A DNA stretch of 64,000 nucleotides. Source: Paenibacillus terricola. Its GTDB lineage: Bacteria; Bacillota; Bacilli; Paenibacillales; Paenibacillaceae. Both the position numbers and the translations under genes were made by a program. The stretch covers positions 434,001 to 498,000 of the forward strand of contig NZ_JACXZA010000003.1 in NCBI RefSeq assembly GCF_014779765.1, given 5' to 3'. The notes under the pieces were generated by a model. That model had not been told where the DNA came from. It saw only the letters and a program-made list of their open reading frames with translations, and did not search any database. Position 1 is the first letter of the stretch. Each line of letters opens with the position of its first letter. Positions 1 through 9,138 of this stretch are shown in pieces.

Positions 1-3000
1 ACCTACTAAACGGATGTTATCCAGGTAAATGTCGCCGCCCTCATTGTATACCACTCCTGCCACCGTCAGTTGTCCCAAATCGAACTCCAGCTTCGCATTC
101 GTATCCGAAGCGTGATTCATGACGAACGTATACGTATAAGTCTGTGGCGCGCTCGTCAACGAGAACTGCGGATTCGCGCCGTTCAAATAATCGGTAAAGG
201 CATAATTGTTATTCGGGTCGATATTCCCTACACCGATTTGTATCGGTCGATCCACCGTCGATCTAGCCTGGAAGGAAAGCGTATAAGCTACTCCTTGCTG
301 CAAGGCCAGCCCTTCCTGATACACCTGCTGATCCCACGCATTGGGCTCAAGTGCCGGAAGATGGACTTTCATGCTGCCCTGTTCCGCAGAGATCGACAGC
401 TTATCGGATTGGTACGTTGTCCAATTGCTGACATCGTGATCGAATGTTCCGTTCTGAACCACGTTCTGCAATCGCCCGGCCTGTCCCTGACCTTCGAATA
501 TCATATAGTCCACGTTCACATGAGGAGCATAAAGCTGCAGCGTCTGAATGCCGGCATTCAATTCGACCTCCTGCTTCATGATTGTGAATGCTCCCCAGTC
601 TCCCGTATTCGGCACGACTAGTTCATACTTATGTTCCGCAGCCGCTTCAGTAATCTCGCCGACCGGCAGGTTGCCTGTATATACGCTTCCCGGCTTCGTC
701 AACAGCGTCAAGGAACCTCCGCCCTCGTAGCCCGAGGCGACGAAATAGGATACGTTATATTTGCCAGGCTGCTTCACATCCACGATGTATTGCATCCAAT
801 CGCCCGGGTCAATCCAGCCTACGCTTTTGCCGTCTTCCCCTTTTTGCACGCCGGACATATCCGAGTAGTTCTCCGCTTCGACTCGCGTAACGCCTTGAAT
901 CGCGACAGGCGGAGCCATTTCTTTCAGCACGACATTATCCATTGCCAAATGGCCCTGCAAGCCTCCAAGCTCGAACTCGAGCTTGCCATATGGTTCCGTT
1001 GCATCGTTCATTGTGAAGATAGCCGAATAGCTGCGCATATCCTTCCCAAGGGTAAACGATTGCTTACCATATACCGATGGCTCTTTCATGCTCATAAGTT
1101 TCGCTGTGATTGTGCTGTCAGCATCCGACATGGCATCGAATGACAACACGTACAATTTGTCCTGCGTAAGCTTCATGCGATCTTGGCTAAGCAGCAAGGA
1201 GTCCGCTTGCCCAGACGTCTCCGAGTGAATATGCAGAAGGCGATCCTCGATGCTGCTTCCTACAGCATATTGAACATCCTTCGCCCTCGAGCCTTCAATC
1301 GTCCAGAACCCTAAACGATCTTTGCCTTGATCGAATGTGCCGTTGTATACGTAGTTACCGCTTGGCAGAACGTCTCGCGCTTCGTTAGGATCGGCTTCCG
1401 CCGTCCGAATCAGGCGAACATTGTCCAGCCATACAGGAAGCACGCCGGCCTTGCCCATATTAAACTCTAAACGTCCGTTCGGATCGGTCTCGGTTTTCAT
1501 CGTGAACGTATACGTGTACGTTTTCTTCTGATCCGAGAGCTGCACGGTCTGATCCGACAGATAGCGGCTGTAATTCCGGTCCGGTCCCGAGATGTCGACC
1601 ACCATCGCGCGAGCATCCTCCGACCATGCATCGAAGCTTAATTGATAGGTCGAGCCTTTCACGATAGGCAGGTTCGCTTGGACCAGCTGGATGGCATAGG
1701 TTTCATTGCCTTCCTTATCGATGCTTGTTTTCAATGCGCCCTGATCGAGGACGGTAGTCCCGCTGCCGCCGAACAGATCCGCAGGCGGCGCGAAAGGCTG
1801 GAATACCCATCCATCCTGCAGGCCGGCGTCAAATCCGCCATTCGTTACATAATTGCCATCAGCGCCGGGCTCCCTGATAATCGCGGAGCCGCTGCCGTCG
1901 GCAGGGTCGACAGGGTTACGATATTGCCCGCCTTCAAGCTCATACACGCGAACGTAGTCGACCAGCATCTTCTGAGAGAAGACCGTTGTATCATCCGGAT
2001 TGCCCGGCCAGCCTCCGCCTACAGCAAGGTTAAGCTGCATGAAGAAATCGCGGTCGAATGGCGCGGGATACGTGTAGTTCCCGCCCTCTTGAACATTTTT
2101 GGTAAACCAGTCGTTCATTTTGGAATACAGAATGCCATCCACGTAGTATCGGAACTCGCCGGGCTCCCATTCTACCGTGAAGGTATGGAACTTGTCTGCA
2201 AAGCTTTCAGCGCCAGGCAGCGTGTAAGTGCCCTGCGAGCTTCCGTGCGGCACCCCATAATGAAGCGTGCCATAGATTTTGTTAGGCTGATGGCCCAGAA
2301 GCTCCATAATATCGATCTCGCCGCTTGCCGGCCATCCCGAATAAAGGTTCTCGTCGGATGGCATCATCCAGATCGCCGGCCATATGCCTTGACCCGAAGG
2401 CATCTTGGCGCGAATCTCAAACTTGCCGTAGGTCCAATCGCCCTTGTCTTGTGTCGTAAGCTTCGCCGACGTATAGGCATTGCCTCCGTAATTCTCTTTG
2501 CGAGCTTCGATTACAAGCTGGCCGTCTTCCAATCTCGCATTGTCTGTACGGTTCGTATAGTTCTGCAGCTCATTGTTGCCATATCCGCCGCCGCCTTGAA
2601 CAAAGTTCCATTTCGATTGGTCGATTTTGTCGCCATCGAATTCGTCGTTCCACACCATTTTCCAGGCTTCCGAATGAATTTGCGAAGCGGTCAAGACGAT
2701 TTCCTTGAACCGAACGATTTTCTTGTTACGGTCCACTTCATACACGCCGAGGTATTTGTTCGTTTCAGCGTCAACGCCGGAGAGGTCGCTATTAGGCTCA
2801 TAAGGGTAAGCAACGGTTCTCCCCTCAACTAATGCTGCTCCCGCAGCCGGCGCGGAGATCGGCTCGTTCGAAATCCTGACTGCCAGCTGATTCCCGGCCG
2901 CAACAGCAGCGTTCACTTTCGTAGTGCCATGGATGGAGCCTTCTGCGGCAAGAGGCAGCCATGAGGATTCCCCACCGGTGTTGCTGCCGCTTCCCGCATT

Positions 3001-4230
3001 CGGGTTCGAGCCTTGCCCTCCCGATGGCTGCGTAGGCGTACTGTTCGCTTCTTCTATTTTGCCGTTGTTCCAGCTATAAACCTTCTTGCTATCGATCGTT
3101 ATTCCATTGATAACGGCACCTTGATTGAGAACGGTAATTCTCTCAATAACGCCGCCACCTTGGATCGATAGATCCGTCACGCCATTTTCCACGATAATCT
3201 GCTGAATCGATGCGCCATCTGCTAATACGATGTCCGCAGATTGTGCGAGCGTAAGCGTTCCAATCTGTCCGGCAACCTCAATTCTCGCCCGTTTGGCGGA
3301 TTGAAGCTTCAGCTCCTTGACAGTTGAATCGCTATCGATGACGACTCGGATCGATCCTCCCGGACGGTTTATCGTAACCGCTCCGAGATCGGATTCCGAG
3401 AGGTGAATGCTGTTTGATCCTCCGCCATTGACGAATGTGCGGCCTTTCACCGTGCTCTTCTCGACGCTTGCCTCTCCGTCTCCGATCCCCGGAGCAAGAT
3501 ACAATTGCCCTGTAACGTTCTTATTGCGTATAACGACGCCTGAAGCATTCACAATCGCGTTGGAAAGCTGCTCCTGAGTATCATACACGCCTGCTTTGTT
3601 ATAAAGCTGGCCTGCCAGCCTGTCCAACCACTGAACGGCTTCAGCCCTGGTCAAGCTTCTCTCCGGGTGAAACTTTCCGTCCGGATAACCCGCGACATAG
3701 CCGGATTCTACAAGCATTGTGACAAACGGCTGTGCATAACCCGGAATGTTCGCCTGATCTTTGAAAGCTTGAAGAACGTCTGTTTTCAACCCAGTGTCTT
3801 GATATTGAAACGCCTTGCCCAGAATGACCGCTGCGTCGGCGCGCGTCAACGCATTGTTCGGCTTAAACGTCCCATCCGGGTAACCTGTAATATAACCAGC
3901 GGTGCTCGCCGCCGCTATCGATTCCGCATACCAAGCTTCGCCGGACACATCGCGATAATCGGCTGGTTTTCCTTCAGCACGGAACAAACGGTTTAACATG
4001 ACCGTTATGCCTGCTCTGGTCATCGTTTCATTCGGACGAAACTCGCCGTCCGCATAGCCGGTAATTACACCAAAGCTCGTCCATTTATCAATGACCGATT
4101 GTGCCCAATGCCCCTTGGTATCCTTTAATGCCTCTTTGTCGATGCTCGAAACGGAATCGGCATATGAAATCGCGGATCCGTTGGCCATCAGCGTAGTGAA
4201 TATCAAGCAGACGATGAATAGTTTTTTCAT
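1..4230 (-). CDS. S-layer-anchored multimodular endo-beta-1,3-glucanase (GH16), 3' end beyond window
   Basis: Reading the minus strand from an ATG at 4228-4230 gives an open frame of 1,410 codons that runs off the window. Order seen: signal peptide (about 1-26), three SLH repeats (about 30-200, each with a GYxDGxFxP-type motif), a beta-strand-rich region (about 215-390), a Gly/Ser/Pro/Asn linker, a GH16 laminarinase domain (about 520-766) with catalytic motif GEIDIMEL near 637-644, two CBM4_9-type domains (about 790-935 and 958-1102), a CBM6 (about 1117-1242, VEAENYSDM and GWIDPGDWMQY) and a third CBM4_9 (about 1254-1405). SLH repeats bind secondary cell wall polymer, so the enzyme should sit on the cell surface and cut beta-1,3-glucan (laminarin, callose or curdlan type). 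An AGGAG-type site precedes the start; a TATAAT hexamer lies at 4266-4271 but no good -35 was found. More modules may follow beyond position 1. Confidence 0.93.
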   Translation of the reverse strand, partial: MKKLFIVCLIFTTLMANGSAISYADSVSSIDKEALKDTKGHWAQSVIDKWTSFGVITGYADGEFRPNETMTRAGITVMLNRLFRAEGKPADYRDVSGEAWYAESIAAASTAGYITGYPDGTFKPNNALTRADAAVILGKAFQYQDTGLKTDVLQAFKDQANIPGYAQPFVTMLVESGYVAGYPDGKFHPERSLTRAEAVQWLDRLAGQLYNKAGVYDTQEQLSNAIVNASGVVIRNKNVTGQLYLAPGIGDGEASVEKSTVKGRTFVNGGGSNSIHLSESDLGAVTINRPGGSIRVVIDSDSTVKELKLQSAKRARIEVAGQIGTLTLAQSADIVLADGASIQQIIVENGVTDLSIQGGGVIERITVLNQGAVINGITIDSKKVYSWNNGKIEEANSTPTQPSGGQGSNPNAGSGSNTGGESSWLPLAAEGSIHGTTKVNAAVAAGNQLAVRISNEPISAPAAGAALVEGRTVAYPYEPNSDLSGVDAETNKYLGVYEVDRNKKIVRFKEIVLTASQIHSEAWKMVWNDEFDGDKIDQSKWNFVQGGGGYGNNELQNYTNRTDNARLEDGQLVIEARKENYGGNAYTSAKLTTQDKGDWTYGKFEIRAKMPSGQGIWPAIWMMPSDENLYSGWPASGEIDIMELLGHQPNKIYGTLHYGVPHGSSQGTYTLPGAESFADKFHTFTVEWEPGEFRYYVDGILYSKMNDWFTKNVQEGGNYTYPAPFDRDFFMQLNLAVGGGWPGNPDDTTVFSQKMLVDYVRVYELEGGQYRNPVDPADGSGSAIIREPGADGNYVTNGGFDAGLQDGWVFQPFAPPADLFGGSGTTVLDQGALKTSIDKEGNETYAIQLVQANLPIVKGSTYQLSFDAWSEDARAMVVDISGPDRNYSRYLSDQTVQLSDQKKTYTYTFTMKTETDPNGRLEFNMGKAGVLPVWLDNVRLIRTAEADPNEARDVLPSGNYVYNGTFDQGKDRLGFWTIEGSRAKDVQYAVGSSIEDRLLHIHSETSGQADSLLLSQDRMKLTQDKLYVLSFDAMSDADSTITAKLMSMKEPSVYGKQSFTLGKDMRSYSAIFTMNDATEPYGKLEFELGGLQGHLAMDNVVLKEMAPPVAIQGVTRVEAENYSDMSGVQKGEDGKSVGWIDPGDWMQYIVDVKQPGKYNVSYFVASGYEGGGSLTLLTKPGSVYTGNLPVGEITEAAAEHKYELVVPNTGDWGAFTIMKQEVELNAGIQTLQLYAPHVNVDYMIFEGQGQAGRLQNVVQNGTFDHDVSNWTTYQSDKLSISAEQGSMKVHLPALEPNAWDQQVYQEGLALQQGVAYTLSFQARSTVDRPIQIGVGNIDPNNNYAFTDYLNGANPQFSLTSAPQTYTYTFVMNHASDTNAKLEFDLGQLTVAGVVYNEGGDIYLDNIRLVG

Positions 4231-4402
4231 TGCAAACCCATTCTCCTTTTCTCTGTATTGACTAGATTATAGGAATAGGCTGTAAGTTCCGATATAACTA
4301 CTCCTTAGCTTTTATACGAATTCGTTAACCATTTGCGGTTCATCTCGCAATGTGCATACCTTACCCGCCCCGCGCATGCTACAATGGGAAAGGGGGATTG
4401 TC

Positions 4403-5971
4403 ATGAGAAAACATCGAGTCAAAATCATCGTCACTCTTATGTCTGCCGCACTACTTTCACTTGCATTTTCTCTGTTCCATCCAAACTTACTGGGTAATAG
4501 TAACGATCCGCAGAGCGATCCGCACGGATCTGAAATCACGACTGTCTTCAGCCTGAGCCCTTCCCTTCAATTCAAGAACGGAGAAAGCATTGAAGACAAT
4601 GTGCATCTTCGATGGGTGAGGGATCATCTCGGGATTCATATTCGATATTTATGGACAGCTCCTGAAAGCACGTTCACGACTAAACTCAAGCTTCACCTTC
4701 TGAATGGAAGGGAAATGCCCGATATTGTCCCTGTTCGAACCGAGATCGTACATGATTTAATCGATTCCGGACAATTCATGGCTGTCGACGATTTATTCGA
4801 CCAGTACGCCTCTCCAGTATGGAAATCCGCCATGCAAGAGGATCCTTCCGTCTGGTACCCCTACATCCGCAATGGAAAACGCTATGCGATCCCGATTCTT
4901 GATTATAATTACAATTCCGATACGATCATGTGGATCAGGGAGGATTGGCTTCGGAATTTAGGACTGGCTATACCTAGAACGCTGCCCGAAATTGAAAGCG
5001 TTCTCGACGCATTCACGAATCGGGACCCTGATCAGAACGGCATCAACGACACGTATGGACTGGCTGCCAGTCTGCAGAATTCGTTCAATACATGGATGTC
5101 GGATATCAGTTGGGTATTCGGCATGTACGGCATACTTCCTGGCCAGTGGAATGCGACGGAGGGCGACTTCCTTTCTTATGGCTCCGTTCAAGCAAAGGCC
5201 AAACAAGGGCTGGAGACGATTCGAAAGTGGAAATCCGCCGGATACATCGCCGATGAAGCGATGTGGCAGGACGAGGAAATGGCGGCTAACTTATTCTCGC
5301 AAGGCAAAGCGGGTATTATCGTAGGCCCGCACTGGATGAGCTACTGGCCGCTGGACAGTCTGAAGGCAAACAATCCTGAGGCACGAATAATTGCTATCCC
5401 GCTGCCGACCGGCCCAGCGCCCGTCTCTTATTACAGGGCCAATCCGCCTAGCAACGGCGCAATACTGATCAATAAGAACATGGCTAATCCTAAGCTGTTA
5501 TTTACCTATATGAATTTTCTCTTCGATCATCAAGGCACTGGCGATGGGAATTACGCATATGGGCTTGCAGAAGGGTATGATTATACGGTCGTCAGTGGGA
5601 AACCGACGACCGACCGGAGCCTCATTCCCGGTGGATACGTCCATGTATCGGCGTATACGCTCACTTACGACGGTGCCAGAATCCCTTCCGGCTGGGATGC
5701 AATGGTCGGCGCAGAAGAGAAGCAAGCGCTGCTCTCTCAATTATCTCGTCGGATGCCCACCGCGTTCAGAGGCCCCCCGACGGCAACCATGAAGGAGAAA
5801 TGGGAGCAGCTTCTGCAGATGGAGCATGAGACCTATCTTCAGATTGTGTACGGGAAGAAAGATCTTTCATTCTTCGACGAATTCGTTAAACGTTGGTTGG
5901 CGAACGGGGGAAGTCAGATTGAGAAGGAAGTTAATGCGTGGTATGCCTCAACGGTTTCAACAGGTAAATAA
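4403..5971 (+). CDS. Extracellular solute-binding protein, family 1 (orphan, no lipobox)
   Basis: A 522-residue sugar-binding-protein-like product. The ATG at 4403 is chosen because an AGGGGGA site lies just upstream; an in-frame ATG at 4352 has none. The N-terminus is basic followed by one hydrophobic stretch (about 7-25), but there is no lipobox cysteine, unlike the other binding proteins here, so it is probably an uncleaved membrane-anchored or secreted protein. Landmarks of the YtcQ/LipO-like group include YAIPILDYNYNSDTIMWIREDWL and a C-terminal helical lobe. No permease genes adjoin it. It is followed after about 90 bp by a lichenase lipoprotein on the same strand, so it may bind beta-glucan oligosaccharides, but the ligand is inference. 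Confidence 0.8.
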   Translation: MRKHRVKIIVTLMSAALLSLAFSLFHPNLLGNSNDPQSDPHGSEITTVFSLSPSLQFKNGESIEDNVHLRWVRDHLGIHIRYLWTAPESTFTTKLKLHLLNGREMPDIVPVRTEIVHDLIDSGQFMAVDDLFDQYASPVWKSAMQEDPSVWYPYIRNGKRYAIPILDYNYNSDTIMWIREDWLRNLGLAIPRTLPEIESVLDAFTNRDPDQNGINDTYGLAASLQNSFNTWMSDISWVFGMYGILPGQWNATEGDFLSYGSVQAKAKQGLETIRKWKSAGYIADEAMWQDEEMAANLFSQGKAGIIVGPHWMSYWPLDSLKANNPEARIIAIPLPTGPAPVSYYRANPPSNGAILINKNMANPKLLFTYMNFLFDHQGTGDGNYAYGLAEGYDYTVVSGKPTTDRSLIPGGYVHVSAYTLTYDGARIPSGWDAMVGAEEKQALLSQLSRRMPTAFRGPPTATMKEKWEQLLQMEHETYLQIVYGKKDLSFFDEFVKRWLANGGSQIEKEVNAWYASTVSTGK

Positions 5972-6058
5972 TTTATTACAATAGTTAAATGTTTGCTCTG
6001 TTAGCGCTTAGGTTTGTCCCCTAGGATAAATATATACTTATCTTTAGGAGTGGATTAG

Positions 6059-6826
6059 ATGATAGGAAGAAAGTCGCTAACTTGCTTGAGCCTGCTCATG
6101 CTGCTTGTTACAGGGTGCTCAGAGAAGGAGTCAGCTTCGAAATCGGCTGCGAACGCCTCCGCAGAAACCTGGGTGCAGCCTTTCAAAGTGGATAATGCTG
6201 AACGATGGGAGAAGTCCACCGGGTACTCCAACGGGAATCCATTTGACTGCACATGGTCCGCGGATCATATTCGTTTCCAGCAAGACAGCATGCAGCTGAA
6301 GCTAACCGCAGAGGACTCGGGCCAGAAGTTATGCTCGGAATATAAAACGCTCGATACTTACCACTATGGCAAATATGAGGTTCGGATGAAGGCTGCCAAG
6401 TCTATAGGCATCGTATCCTCCTTCTTCACTTACACCGGCCCATCCTTCGGCACGGCTTGGGATGAGATCGATATCGAGTTTCTTGGCAAAGATACCAACA
6501 AGGTTCAGCTCAACTATTATACAGATGGCGTAGGCGGTCATGAGAAGCTTGTAGACCTTGGGTTCGATGCCTCCGAGGACTTCCACGATTATGCATTCGA
6601 ATGGCGGGCGGACTCGATCAAATGGTATATCGACGGTCAGCTTGTTCATACGGCGACGGACAATTTGCCCGTTACGCCAGGCAAAATCATGATGAATCTA
6701 TGGAACGGCACAGGCGTCGACGAATGGCTTGGTCACTATGACGGAGAGTCTCCAATTACCGCAGAGTATCAATGGATGAAATTCACTCCATTCGAAGATG
6801 AATCTTCAGCTGCAGCCCAATCATAA
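6059..6826 (+). CDS. Lichenase lipoprotein (GH16 endo-beta-1,3-1,4-glucanase)
   Basis: The 255-residue product starts with a lipoprotein signal ending in LVTGC (Cys20), so the mature enzyme should be lipid-anchored on the outer face of the membrane. The remainder is a complete GH16 lichenase domain with catalytic motif DEIDIEFLG (residues 135-143; Glu136 nucleophile, Glu140 acid/base by family rule) and the family block [17 protein letters not shown]. It should hydrolyse beta-1,4 bonds next to beta-1,3 bonds in cereal beta-glucan or lichenan. AGGAGTG precedes the ATG. It is closely related to the secreted lichenase at 18690-19406, which has an ordinary signal peptide instead. A strong hairpin terminator follows. 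Confidence 0.93.
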   Translation: MIGRKSLTCLSLLMLLVTGCSEKESASKSAANASAETWVQPFKVDNAERWEKSTGYSNGNPFDCTWSADHIRFQQDSMQLKLTAEDSGQKLCSEYKTLDTYHYGKYEVRMKAAKSIGIVSSFFTYTGPSFGTAWDEIDIEFLGKDTNKVQLNYYTDGVGGHEKLVDLGFDASEDFHDYAFEWRADSIKWYIDGQLVHTATDNLPVTPGKIMMNLWNGTGVDEWLGHYDGESPITAEYQWMKFTPFEDESSAAAQS

Positions 6827-6829
6827 GCA

Positions 6830-6866
6830 AAGGCCGTTTGCGATTGTTATCGCAAACGGCCTTTTT
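6830..6866. terminator. Bidirectional intrinsic terminator
   Basis: A perfect 14-bp stem (6830-6843 with 6850-6863) with a six-base loop and a T-run at 6862-6866. It lies between the convergent lichenase and beta-glucosidase genes, and the A-rich left edge would serve the minus strand too. Confidence 0.9.
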
Positions 6867-6877
6867 CCGATTCCCGA

Positions 6878-8221
6878 TTATTCAATTGTATTAGCCGCCA
6901 TTACATCTTGGAGCCAATAAGCGCTTAGTTTCGGTAAACGCTCCTGCGTCTCATAATTGACGTAGACGATGCCGAACCGCTTGGAGTAACCGAAGGACCA
7001 TTCATAGTTGTCCATGAACGACCAGCAGAAATAACCTGCGGCGTCTCCACCGTTCTCGATAAATTTGCCAACAGCATTAAGATGAAGACGGAAATACTCG
7101 ACACGCTCATCATCATGGACAGTGCCGCTTATCACTTCATTGTCAGCATAAGCAGCGCCGTTCTCGGTGATGTATATAGGCAGATCCGTGTACTCTGCTT
7201 TCAACCGAGTCAACAGAATATACAAACCTTCGGGATATACTTCCCAGTCCATATCGGTATGACTTCCTGTTCCTCTCACGGACTCGCCGCCAAGGAATAA
7301 GTCATCCGGGTTATTCCGTACGATGTTGCGCGTGTAATAATTGATGCCGAGGAAATCGCAAGGGATGCTAATAAGCGCCAAGTCGCCCTCATGGATAAAA
7401 TCAAAGGATACATTCTGTTTCTCGAACACTTCCATCATGTCTTCCGGATATTGACCTTTGAAGACGGGATCGAGAAACCATCGATTCGTAAACCCATCCG
7501 CCCTTCCGGCAGCCATACGGTCTTCCTCCGAACCGGTCGCTGGATGCTGATACGTCAAATTCAACGTGATGCCGATCTGGTGCTTATACCCCATCTCACG
7601 GTACAGACGGACCGCCTCGCCATGAGACAGCAGGATATGATGCGCCGCGGCTGTTGCTTCGTTCCAATCCGTATGTCCAGGGGCATGCACGCCCAGTCCA
7701 TAGCTAAGGAAGGATGCGCACCACGGCTCATTGTGCGTGATCCACATCGGAACGTCTTCTCCGAAGTGCTCGAATAACACCGAAGCGAATTCCTTGAAAT
7801 ACTCAACCGTTTGCCGGTTCGTCCATCCGCCTTCTTCATGAATCCACAGCGGCAGATCCCAATGATAAATCGTAACCGCAGGCATGATCTCATACTTCTT
7901 AAGCTCTTTGAGCAGGTTAGCGTAGAACTCGATCCCCTTAGGGTTCAATTTCCCCTTCTCGGGGAAAATTCGCGGCCACGCGATGGAGAAACGGTACGCT
8001 TTAAAACCTAATTCCGCGATCAGCTTAATATCGTCCTTGTAGCGGTGATAATGGTCGCATGCCACGTCTCCGTTGTGCGCTTCATACACTTTGCCAGGAA
8101 TAGCTGCGAACTGATCCCAAATGCAAGGCGTTCTGCCATCCTCCGAGCCTGCTCCTTCGATTTGGTAAGCGGCAGTAGCCGTTCCCCATAGGAATGAAGC
8201 TGGGAATTTCGTTTTATTCAT
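6878..8221 (-). CDS. GH1 beta-glucosidase
   Basis: A full-length 447-residue family 1 glycosidase without a signal peptide, so cytoplasmic. The acid/base is Glu165 in ITHNEPW and the nucleophile is Glu353 in YITENGAAY; the N-terminal LWGTATAAYQIEGA block and the C-terminal CWSFMDNYEWSFGYSKRFGIVYV block are intact. It should release glucose from cellobiose, laminaribiose or other beta-glucosides. It is last in a minus-strand run with two sugar permeases and a binding protein, so it probably processes the imported oligosaccharide. Phospho-glucosidase activity is less likely because no PTS genes are nearby. Confidence 0.93.
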   Translation of the reverse strand: MNKTKFPASFLWGTATAAYQIEGAGSEDGRTPCIWDQFAAIPGKVYEAHNGDVACDHYHRYKDDIKLIAELGFKAYRFSIAWPRIFPEKGKLNPKGIEFYANLLKELKKYEIMPAVTIYHWDLPLWIHEEGGWTNRQTVEYFKEFASVLFEHFGEDVPMWITHNEPWCASFLSYGLGVHAPGHTDWNEATAAAHHILLSHGEAVRLYREMGYKHQIGITLNLTYQHPATGSEEDRMAAGRADGFTNRWFLDPVFKGQYPEDMMEVFEKQNVSFDFIHEGDLALISIPCDFLGINYYTRNIVRNNPDDLFLGGESVRGTGSHTDMDWEVYPEGLYILLTRLKAEYTDLPIYITENGAAYADNEVISGTVHDDERVEYFRLHLNAVGKFIENGGDAAGYFCWSFMDNYEWSFGYSKRFGIVYVNYETQERLPKLSAYWLQDVMAANTIE

Positions 8222-8268
8222 AAAAGTCCAACCTCTTTCGCATCTCTCTCTTATCTATCTATGCCGGT

Positions 8269-9138
8269 TTAGCCTTTGACCGCGCCGGCCGTCATCCCGC
8301 GGATGAAATATTTCTGCGTTAAGAAGAACGTTACGATGATCGGAACCGTAACGACCGTCGCTGCCGACATGAGCAGATCGTACCGGTTATTGTATTGACC
8401 GACAAACAAGCGAATGCCGACCGGGATGGTTTGCACATCCGGCGTTGTCGTCAGTACCCAAGCAAACAATAGCTCGTCCCAAGCGGTTAAGAAGATATAG
8501 ACGCATGTCGCGATAATGCCTGGCATGGATAAAGGAAGAATGACTTTAACGAATGCTTGGAACCTCGTGCAGCCGTCGATCATTGCCGATTCCTCCAAAT
8601 CCCGAGGGATAGCTACAAAGAAGCTGCGCATGATCCATATGCTCATAGGCGTATAGAATGCCGTATAAACCAGCACCATTCCCCAATACGTGTCGATCAT
8701 AGGAATTCCGATCGTTTCCTTGATCGAGAGGAACATCAAATAGATCGGCAGAAGGAACATGATGCCCGGAATCATCTGCGTTGCAATAACCCCCATGCCG
8801 AACGTTCCGGAACCTGGGAATTTAAAGCGGGCAAGCGCATATCCCGCCATAACGGCGAATGCGCAGGCCAGAACCATCGTTAACGAACAAATGATCAAGC
8901 TGTTCAGGAAGAAATCGGAGAAATTGATATTGTCCCACATATCAATATAATTCACCCAGTGCGGCTTCGGAATAGTGAAGCCCGTGATGCCATCGAGAAT
9001 CTCGCCGTTGGTATGCAGCGAGATCTTCACCATCCAATAGATTGGAAATACCATGATGGCAACAATGAACCAGGTAATTATATTTAACACATAATAACTT
9101 GCTTTTTTCTTCATTCTGGCGCCCATTCGGTAACTCAT
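8269..9138 (-). CDS. Carbohydrate ABC transporter permease (MalG/CUT1 type)
   Basis: A 289-residue inner-membrane permease with about six hydrophobic segments and the EAA loop LEESAMIDGCTRFQAFVKVI followed by LP, which docks the ATPase. The ATG at 9136-9138 overlaps the stop of the upstream permease (ATGA), implying translational coupling. An alternative start at Met9 (MKKKASYY) cannot be excluded. With the permease at 9135-10118 it forms the channel for the binding protein at 10232-11638. No ATPase gene is adjacent, as is normal for Bacillota CUT1 systems that share MsmX. Confidence 0.9.
   Translation of the reverse strand: MSYRMGARMKKKASYYVLNIITWFIVAIMVFPIYWMVKISLHTNGEILDGITGFTIPKPHWVNYIDMWDNINFSDFFLNSLIICSLTMVLACAFAVMAGYALARFKFPGSGTFGMGVIATQMIPGIMFLLPIYLMFLSIKETIGIPMIDTYWGMVLVYTAFYTPMSIWIMRSFFVAIPRDLEESAMIDGCTRFQAFVKVILPLSMPGIIATCVYIFLTAWDELLFAWVLTTTPDVQTIPVGIRLFVGQYNNRYDLLMSAATVVTVPIIVTFFLTQKYFIRGMTAGAVKG

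Noticed and set aside
70-3996. Several plus-strand open frames of 60-396 codons opposite the left-edge glucanase
   Set aside because: They lie fully antisense to a continuous minus-strand frame that translates into recognisable SLH, GH16 and CBM domains; they show no domains or ribosome sites of their own.
6878-8221. 6-phospho-beta-glucosidase
   Set aside because: The adjacent transporter is an ABC importer, not a PTS, so the sugar enters unphosphorylated; the sequence is closer in pattern to BglA/BglB-type beta-glucosidases.
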